This document shows positions 1 to 4,147 of a stretch of 7,640 nucleotides of DNA, piece by piece (the first letter of the stretch is position 1; each line of letters starts with the position of its first letter). This DNA comes from Deltaproteobacteria bacterium (GTDB taxonomy: Bacteria; Myxococcota_A; Polyangia; GCA-2747355), in NCBI GenBank assembly GCA_020633415.1, contig JACKDQ010000027.1, positions 1 to 7,640 of the forward strand, written 5' to 3'. The notes under the pieces are model-generated. The model searched no databases. It saw only the letters and a list, made by a program, of their open reading frames with translations, and was not told where the DNA came from. Position numbers and translations under genes: made by a program.

Positions 1-116
1 ACCGCGCCACACCGGCCGCAGTGGCCGCTCGGGCCAGCGTCCTAGCCGGCATATCGCCAGACAGAGCCTGATATCACTGGAAAATACTGGGCACATGCCT
101 TGCACCGCTGGCGCCC

Positions 117-122
117 GAGGGG
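117..122 (+). promoter_or_regulatory. Ribosome binding site that sets the start of the exported-protein gene
   Basis: GAGGGG lies 6 bases before the ATG at 129. A TTG at 126 is in the same frame but only 3 bases from this site, too close, so the ATG is preferred. Confidence 0.7.
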
Positions 123-128
123 TATTTG

Positions 129-1166
129 ATGGGCAGACACGTGCGACTTCGACTTCGACTTGGATTGGCTGCTAGCGTGCTTTTCTCAGCAGGCCCCGTG
201 TTGGCGGAGCGTACCGTGTCGATGCCGCGTGCGCTTGGGGCCCAGCTGCGCGCTCACGGGATGACGCGCGCTTACTTCAAGCACCTCTACCAGCTCCCCC
301 TCGGCTTCGCGCGGAGCCAGACGCAAGCTGAGCCGGTGATCGGCGTCAAGGGTGCCGAGCGCACCAACAGCAGGAACCCGTCGGATGGCTTTCCCGATGC
401 GCTCTATCTCGGTGGGGGCTTCTCCTCGCCCTACACCTATACCAAAGCGCCAACGCTCGAAGCGCGTCATAGCCCGGTTCGGAGCAAGCGCTTCAAGCTC
501 CACGGCATGCCGCTGCAACTCGAGGTACGCGCGGCGCTCGACCACGCCCATGCCGAGATATCGCCGAGCTATTCGCGGCGACAGGGACCCTGGGATGGCG
601 CGGTCGTCACCGGCTGGTATCAGACCGGAAAGGTAACAGTGCGGCAGGCCGACGTACTCGGACTAAGGGTCTGGACCAAGAACGCGACGGTCAACGGCAA
701 GTCCGACGTGGTCTGGGGCTTGTACGATCCAAACAAGCTGTGGGACTGGATGCGTGGCAAAGCGGTTCCGCATGGGCGGCTGCCGCTCCCTCATCACGAT
801 CGCAAGCGTTACAGCTTTGCCAACCTCAATCGCCGCGTCGAGCTGGCGCTCGATTTGACACGCGCGCTGATCGGCGTCGACTTCAAGGATGCTGCCTTTG
901 ATGCGCTACGTCGCGAGGGCAAAAGCGAGATCGACCTCGCCTTCTCCGCCGGCTACTGGACCAACAAGAGCGAGGAGATCAGGGTGCAGCACAACGATCT
1001 CGGTCACAGCCACCTGTTTGTCGCCATCCTCAGCGATGTCCTCGATCTCTCGCCACGCAAGTTCAACGCACTGCGGCTGAGCACGCCGCGGTTCCTGATC
1101 GGCACCGGAAAACGGTACGAGCGCAGCGATGCGACTTCGGTCGTTGCTCCAGGCGCGGGTAGCTGA
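129..1166 (+). CDS. Exported protein of unknown function
   Basis: This 345-residue protein belongs to no family I recognise. It begins with a clear Sec signal peptide: a basic n-region (RHVRLRLR), a hydrophobic core at about residues 11-25, and a probable signal peptidase I site after Val-Leu-Ala at residue 26. The mature protein should therefore be periplasmic, on the outer membrane or secreted. It has no lipobox Cys, no further membrane helix and, as far as I see, no cysteine. It is rich in Arg, Lys, His, Tyr and Trp, with aromatic clusters such as VTGWYQTGK, WDWMRGK and GYWTNKSE, and a His-rich stretch (LPLPHHDRKRY) near residue 217. GHSHLF near residue 295 could suggest a metal site, but that is a guess. 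The start rests on a good ribosome binding site at 117-122. The gene converges on the anti-sigma gene with 26 bases between stops, so it is a separate transcription unit. Confidence 0.82.
   Translation: MGRHVRLRLRLGLAASVLFSAGPVLAERTVSMPRALGAQLRAHGMTRAYFKHLYQLPLGFARSQTQAEPVIGVKGAERTNSRNPSDGFPDALYLGGGFSSPYTYTKAPTLEARHSPVRSKRFKLHGMPLQLEVRAALDHAHAEISPSYSRRQGPWDGAVVTGWYQTGKVTVRQADVLGLRVWTKNATVNGKSDVVWGLYDPNKLWDWMRGKAVPHGRLPLPHHDRKRYSFANLNRRVELALDLTRALIGVDFKDAAFDALRREGKSEIDLAFSAGYWTNKSEEIRVQHNDLGHSHLFVAILSDVLDLSPRKFNALRLSTPRFLIGTGKRYERSDATSVVAPGAGS
144..161 (+). repeat. Three tandem CGACTT hexamers in the signal-peptide codons
   Basis: Three exact copies of CGACTT encode most of the alternating Arg-Leu run in the n-region of the signal peptide. 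A gain or loss of one unit would keep the frame and only change the number of Arg-Leu pairs. Confidence 0.75.
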
Positions 1167-1192
1167 GCGATCAGGCCGGGCGGGCGGCGTCG

Positions 1193-1918
1193 CTACCAGC
1201 TGATCAATCGCATCAGTTTGCCGCGATCGATGTCGGAGGCCACGGTGTAACCAGCGCCTCCGCGGCGGAATATCATCACCTGATAACCGCTGGCAGCGCG
1301 CAGCTCTTCGCGTGGTAGGGCCGAAGGGTCGAGCACAAAGACGGAGACGCGCTGACCATCGACGAGATAATGCAACAGCACCGCGTCGCGTCCGCGCAAA
1401 CTGGAAAGGCGCGCGCCGATCAGCCGAGCGTGCTGTGAAGGCAGCTGTGGTAGTTTGACCGCAAAGGGAACCTTGTCGCGGAAAAACGATCGGATCGACT
1501 CGCCGCTCGAACTTTGTACATCCAGCGGCAGATGACGGCGATGGGAGGAGATGCTGGCTTGGACCAAGCCCTCGACCGCGGCTTCGTCGTTGGCGTTGCG
1601 GTAGTACCAGCCTCCGGCGACGATTGCGATTCCGGCGGCTAGCGCGGCGGCGTGACGCAACGTTTGTTTGTGGCGCTGCAGCCACGGTCTTTGCCGCTCG
1701 CAATCGCGTAGCACGCTGCAAAGGCGCTGGCGGAGTCGATCGGGCGCCGAGGTTTCCACCGCTTGGCACAAGCGCGTTTTGAGTGCCTGTTGAAACATGG
1801 CATCCGCGCGACAAGCCGAGCAGGCGCCAAGATGCGCTTCGGCGAGCTGCCGTTCTTTGGTTGCCAACTCACCGTCGAGATAGGCGTCCAACATGTCATG
1901 TAAGTCTTGGCAGTTCAT
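1193..1918 (-). CDS. Membrane-anchored zinc-finger anti-sigma factor
   Basis: This 241-residue protein should bind and hold the sigma factor encoded just upstream. The N-terminus carries the zinc-binding anti-sigma (ZAS, zf-HC2-like) motif: Cys3, then His29-x3-Cys33-x2-Cys36. The Cys-to-His spacing of 26 equals that recalled for Streptomyces RsrA. Three more cysteines (51, 67, 73) lie between this domain and the membrane. A basic stretch (QRHKQTLRH) precedes one transmembrane helix at about residues 90-106, which puts the N-terminus in the cytoplasm. Residues 108-241 should be periplasmic. Their GARLSSL...VSVFVLDPS...GYTVASDID pattern resembles the outer domain of many proteobacterial anti-sigma factors. 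The ATG overlaps the sigma stop (ATGA), so translation is probably coupled; AAGG 9 bases upstream can serve as ribosome binding site. The signal sensed is unknown. The family call is firm, the redox idea is inference. Confidence 0.92.
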   Translation of the reverse strand: MNCQDLHDMLDAYLDGELATKERQLAEAHLGACSACRADAMFQQALKTRLCQAVETSAPDRLRQRLCSVLRDCERQRPWLQRHKQTLRHAAALAAGIAIVAGGWYYRNANDEAAVEGLVQASISSHRRHLPLDVQSSSGESIRSFFRDKVPFAVKLPQLPSQHARLIGARLSSLRGRDAVLLHYLVDGQRVSVFVLDPSALPREELRAASGYQVMIFRRGGAGYTVASDIDRGKLMRLISW

Positions 1919-2565
1919 TGGCTCTGACCTTTTTTTCGATCCTCGTGACCGCTGTGTAGCGGCACGATCTCAGCGACTCGTCCTTCCTGCTCCGTCGCTT
2001 CTTCTGGAGCCTCCACTAACCCGCGCTCGATGCCGTAGCGCAAGAGCAGCTTTTGCAGAATGCGCCGCGCACGATGCAAACGACTCATCACCGTGCCGAC
2101 CGGTCGATCGATGATGTCGGCGATCTCGCGATAAGAAAACCCGTAGACGTCGCAGAGGATCACCACCACGCGGTAGTCTTCGGGCAAAGTATCGACCACC
2201 TCGCGCAGTTTCTCGTTGGTAATGTGGCCGAGCAGCGCGTCCTCGCCGTTCATTCCGCCGGTCGAGGCAGTCGCTAAGAAGCGATGATGATGGCCCTCAG
2301 TCTCGGCTGTCTGCTCGAGGCGCTCGATGTTTTTCGCCTTGCGATAGGCGTTATAAAAGACGTTGGTCAGTACGCGAAACAGCCAGGCCTTGACGTTGCT
2401 GCCCGATTCGAAGTGATCGAAAAAGCGAAACGCTTTGACCAGAGCGTCCTGGAGCAAATCCTCAGCCTCCTGGCGGTCACGGCAGAGGCGCAACGCCAGG
2501 CCATAGAGCGCATCGAGGTGCGGTAAGACCTCATCTTCAAAACGCTGTCTGTTGCTCAATGCCAT
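1915..2565 (-). CDS. ECF sigma factor, SigR/SigH-like (ECF12-type)
   Basis: This 216-residue sigma-70 family protein directs RNA polymerase to a stress regulon. Region 2 spans about residues 15-80, with DLLQDALVKAF and the NVKAWLFRVLTNVFYNAYRK block typical of regions 2.2-2.4. A linker with a His triplet follows (about 81-118). Region 4 spans about 119-175, with the LPEDYR start and the helix-turn-helix GFSYREIADII...GTVMSRLHRARR. The G-S-N-V-K-A-W-L and Y-G-I-E-R-G-L-V patterns recall SigR/SigH more than RpoE. A charged tail of about 35 residues follows region 4. The ATG at 2565 has AGAG 6 bases upstream; an ATG at 2571 has no proper spacing, and a TTG at 2595 would lie inside the proposed promoter. 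The gene overlaps its anti-sigma gene by four bases. The ECF class is certain, the subgroup likely. Confidence 0.93.
   Translation of the reverse strand: MALSNRQRFEDEVLPHLDALYGLALRLCRDRQEAEDLLQDALVKAFRFFDHFESGSNVKAWLFRVLTNVFYNAYRKAKNIERLEQTAETEGHHHRFLATASTGGMNGEDALLGHITNEKLREVVDTLPEDYRVVVILCDVYGFSYREIADIIDRPVGTVMSRLHRARRILQKLLLRYGIERGLVEAPEEATEQEGRVAEIVPLHSGHEDRKKGQSQ
1930..1936 (-). other. A_AAA_AAA slippery heptamer before the sigma stop codon
   Basis: On the coding strand the sigma codons read CGA AAA AAA GGT, which matches the X_XXY_YYZ slippery pattern in frame. A -1 shift here continues as AGG TCA GAG CCA ATG, entering the anti-sigma frame with no stop. The same bases also help form the anti-sigma ribosome binding site (AAAGG), a simpler explanation. 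The sequence is certain, frameshifting is not. Confidence 0.4.
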
Positions 2566-2584
2566 TGCCATCTCTGCTCGCTGT

Positions 2585-2610
2585 AACCCGGCCAAGTGAG
2601 CAGCTATTCC
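2585..2610 (-). promoter_or_regulatory. Probable autoregulated ECF promoter, GGAAT-N18-GTT
   Basis: On the minus strand GGAAT (2610-2606) is followed by exactly 18 bases and then GTT (2587-2585). This is the SigR consensus known from Streptomyces, and the downstream gene encodes a SigR-like sigma factor. Transcription would start near 2578, leaving a short leader with AGAG before the ATG at 2565. This agrees with the start chosen independently from ribosome-binding-site spacing. Sigma factors of this type commonly transcribe their own gene. Confidence 0.6.
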
Positions 2611-2687
2611 AGGCGGCGTTGCCCTGGAGGCCCAAGGCTAACAGCTTGAAATCGCGATCAGCAATCGCCCGGGCTGTGCTGTTTGGT

Positions 2688-2705
2688 CTTGACCTATCGG
2701 TCAAG
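2688..2705. repeat. Perfect palindrome between the aminotransferase and sigma genes
   Basis: CTTGACC-TATC-GGTCAAG has two 7-base arms around a 4-base centre. It starts about 30 bases past the aminotransferase stop and about 80 bases upstream of the proposed sigma promoter. No T-tract follows on either strand, so a standard intrinsic terminator is unlikely. An operator for a dimeric regulator, or an mRNA hairpin at the aminotransferase 3' end, both fit. Confidence 0.5.
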
Positions 2706-2735
2706 GGGGTGGGCGTTATGATCGGCGAGCTGGAC

Positions 2736-3929
2736 TTAGCGCGTGGCCAGGAAGCCTTCGATCGCATCAAAGGCGCGGTTGAGCGTCTCCTCCGGCGGCA
2801 AGAAGACGACGCGAAAGTGTTTCGTCCCCGGACGCTGGCCGAAGCCCTGGCCGTGGACGCAGACCACGCCGGTTTGGCGGATCAGCTCGCTGACGAATTG
2901 CTCGTCGCTCTGCGGATAACGTTCCAGCCGAGGGAATGCGTAGAACGCCCCTTGAGGAGCGACGCAGCTGATGCCATCGATCGCATTAAGTCGGGCGACG
3001 GTGATGTCGCGTCGCTTGCGCAACTTGTCGCGTACTTCGATCAAATAGCTGGCATCGCCTAAGAGCGCGGGCGCCACGGCGTGCTGCACCGGGTGGCTGG
3101 CGCATAGTCGCGCACGCAGGAACTTGTGCGTGGCCTCGATCAGCGGTCGGACCATCGACTCGGGACCGCTGGTGATACACCAGCCCAGCCGTAAGCCCGG
3201 GCCGAGGTAGGCCTTGGACAAGCCGTTGAACGTTAGGATCGGCAGATCGTCGCGCAGACTGGCGATCGATATGTGCTGCTGATCGTCGTCGAGTACGAGC
3301 TTGTCGTAGATTTCGTCGGCGAAGATCACCAGTCGATGTTTGGCGGCCAATTCGAGCAGGCCCTCGAGGGTCTCGCGCTGACAGATCGAGCCTGTGGGGT
3401 TGTTGGGATTGATCAAGACCACGGCGCGCGTCTTGTGAGTGATCTTGCTGGCAATATCGTTCAAATCGGGCTGCCAGCCGTTGTCCTCATCGAGAAGGTA
3501 GGGAACCTCTTGTGCACCAAGCTTGGCTAGCACGGCTGAGTAAAGCGGGTAGCCCGGAGCCGGCGTGAGCACCGCTTCGCCGTCGTTGACCAACGAGGCC
3601 AGCGCGATCTCGATGCACTCGCTGCCGCCGTTACCGACATAGACGTCCCGCACAGCGATGCCGCGAGCCTCGGCGTCTTGCCGGATCGCCTGCAGCGCTT
3701 CGGGCAAACCCTCGGACGGGGCGTAGCCATTTTTGTGGTCGCGCAACGCACGGCAGATCGCATCGATGATGTGGGGCGGCGTATCGAAGTCGAATTGGTT
3801 GGGATCACCAATATTTAGATAGAGCAGTTCCACGCCGGCCGCCTGGGCTTGGCGGGCGACGAGGACCACATCGCGAACGGCATAGCTGATTCTCTCCGTT
3901 CTGCGGGCCACTGCGACAGACGCTGTCAT
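2736..3929 (-). CDS. alaA: PLP-dependent aminotransferase, AlaA-like (alanine transaminase type)
   Basis: This 397-residue fold-type I aminotransferase (class I/II) probably interconverts pyruvate plus glutamate with alanine plus 2-oxoglutarate in the cytoplasm. Visible marks are LNIGDP near residue 40, NGGSE near 100-104, PAPGYPLY, the NPNNPTG block at 174-180, Asp205 and Tyr208 in FADEIYDKL (cofactor ring contacts), the Schiff-base lysine Lys239 in FNGLSKAY, and the substrate-carboxylate arginine Arg373 in KHFRVVFLP. The order and wording of these blocks, including RLCA..PVQHA, match Escherichia coli AlaA (YfbQ) as I recall it, and the length is normal. The symbol is a subfamily inference; related enzymes with other amino-acid preference cannot be excluded. 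An ATG at 3971 is in frame, but the ATG at 3929 has a strong AGGAG 6 bases upstream and is preferred. The gene precedes the sigma gene on the same strand, but the 170-base gap with its own promoter argues for separate control. Confidence 0.92.
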   Translation of the reverse strand: MTASVAVARRTERISYAVRDVVLVARQAQAAGVELLYLNIGDPNQFDFDTPPHIIDAICRALRDHKNGYAPSEGLPEALQAIRQDAEARGIAVRDVYVGNGGSECIEIALASLVNDGEAVLTPAPGYPLYSAVLAKLGAQEVPYLLDEDNGWQPDLNDIASKITHKTRAVVLINPNNPTGSICQRETLEGLLELAAKHRLVIFADEIYDKLVLDDDQQHISIASLRDDLPILTFNGLSKAYLGPGLRLGWCITSGPESMVRPLIEATHKFLRARLCASHPVQHAVAPALLGDASYLIEVRDKLRKRRDITVARLNAIDGISCVAPQGAFYAFPRLERYPQSDEQFVSELIRQTGVVCVHGQGFGQRPGTKHFRVVFLPPEETLNRAFDAIEGFLATR

Positions 3930-3935
3930 CGGACG

Positions 3936-3940
3936 CTCCT
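3936..3940 (-). promoter_or_regulatory. Strong ribosome binding site of the aminotransferase gene
   Basis: AGGAG on the minus strand, 6 bases before the ATG at 3929. It decides for that start over the in-frame ATG at 3971, which would add 14 residues unlike the family. Confidence 0.8.
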
Positions 3941-3950
3941 TGCCCTGAAC

Positions 3951-3979
3951 ACTGTAAGAGCGCGCCACCATTGACGCAA
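3951..3979 (-). promoter_or_regulatory. Possible sigma-70-type promoter of the aminotransferase gene
   Basis: On the minus strand TTGCGT (3979-3974) and TACAGT (3956-3951) are 17 bases apart. Matches are 3 of 6 and 4 of 6 to the -35 and -10 consensus. The predicted start near 3944 gives a short leader containing the AGGAG site. Confidence 0.35.
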
Positions 3980-4067
3980 CTGCAGTGTGTTTGCCGGTTT
4001 AGGGCTGAAAAAATCCGCCGGCTCGCCGATGAGGGAATAGACGTTGTCTGTCGCCGCGCCATGTCGG

Positions 4068-4097
4068 TAGTCGCTGGGCCAAAAAGTCTGGTAACAT
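4068..4097 (+). promoter_or_regulatory. Weak candidate promoter of the coiled-coil gene (extended -10)
   Basis: TGGTAACAT at 4089-4097 reads as an extended -10 element (TG, one base, TAACAT; 4 of 6). The -35 candidate TAGTCG, 18 bases upstream, is poor. A start near 4104 would leave a leader of about 44 bases before the ATG at 4148. Confidence 0.25.
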
Positions 4098-4133
4098 GGC
4101 GATATCTAGAACGAAGTTTAGCCGCGTCTACGC

Positions 4134-4140
4134 GGGGAGG
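4134..4140 (+). promoter_or_regulatory. Ribosome binding site setting the start of the coiled-coil gene
   Basis: GGGGAGG, 7 bases before the ATG at 4148. It decides against a longer reading from the ATG at 4061 or the TTG at 3971, whose extra residues look unlike a receiver-domain N-terminus. Confidence 0.85.
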
Positions 4141-4147
4141 AACGTCG

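Noticed and set aside
3..71. Possible C-terminal end of an upstream gene in the first bases (Ala-rich frame ending in TGA at 69-71)
   Set aside because: Only 22 codons are visible and another frame also closes nearby, so coding cannot be supported.
1167..1211. Imperfect inverted repeat (GATCAG...CTGATC) around the convergent gene ends, considered as a bidirectional terminator
   Set aside because: The arms are 6 bases with a 25-base loop, partly inside the anti-sigma gene, with no T-tract.
906..1814. Minus-strand open frame of 302 codons covering the anti-sigma gene and part of the exported-protein gene
   Set aside because: It is in another frame than the anti-sigma gene, Arg/Ala-rich without motifs, and conflicts with two supported genes.
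2559..3062. Open frame of 167 codons on the plus strand over the aminotransferase 3' end
   Set aside because: It is antisense to the well-supported aminotransferase and to the sigma gene start, and its protein shows no recognisable motif.
3971..4147. N-terminal extension of the coiled-coil protein from TTG 3971 or ATG 4061
   Set aside because: The ATG at 4148 has a near-ideal GGGGAGG site, and the receiver domain starts a few residues later, as in FrzS.
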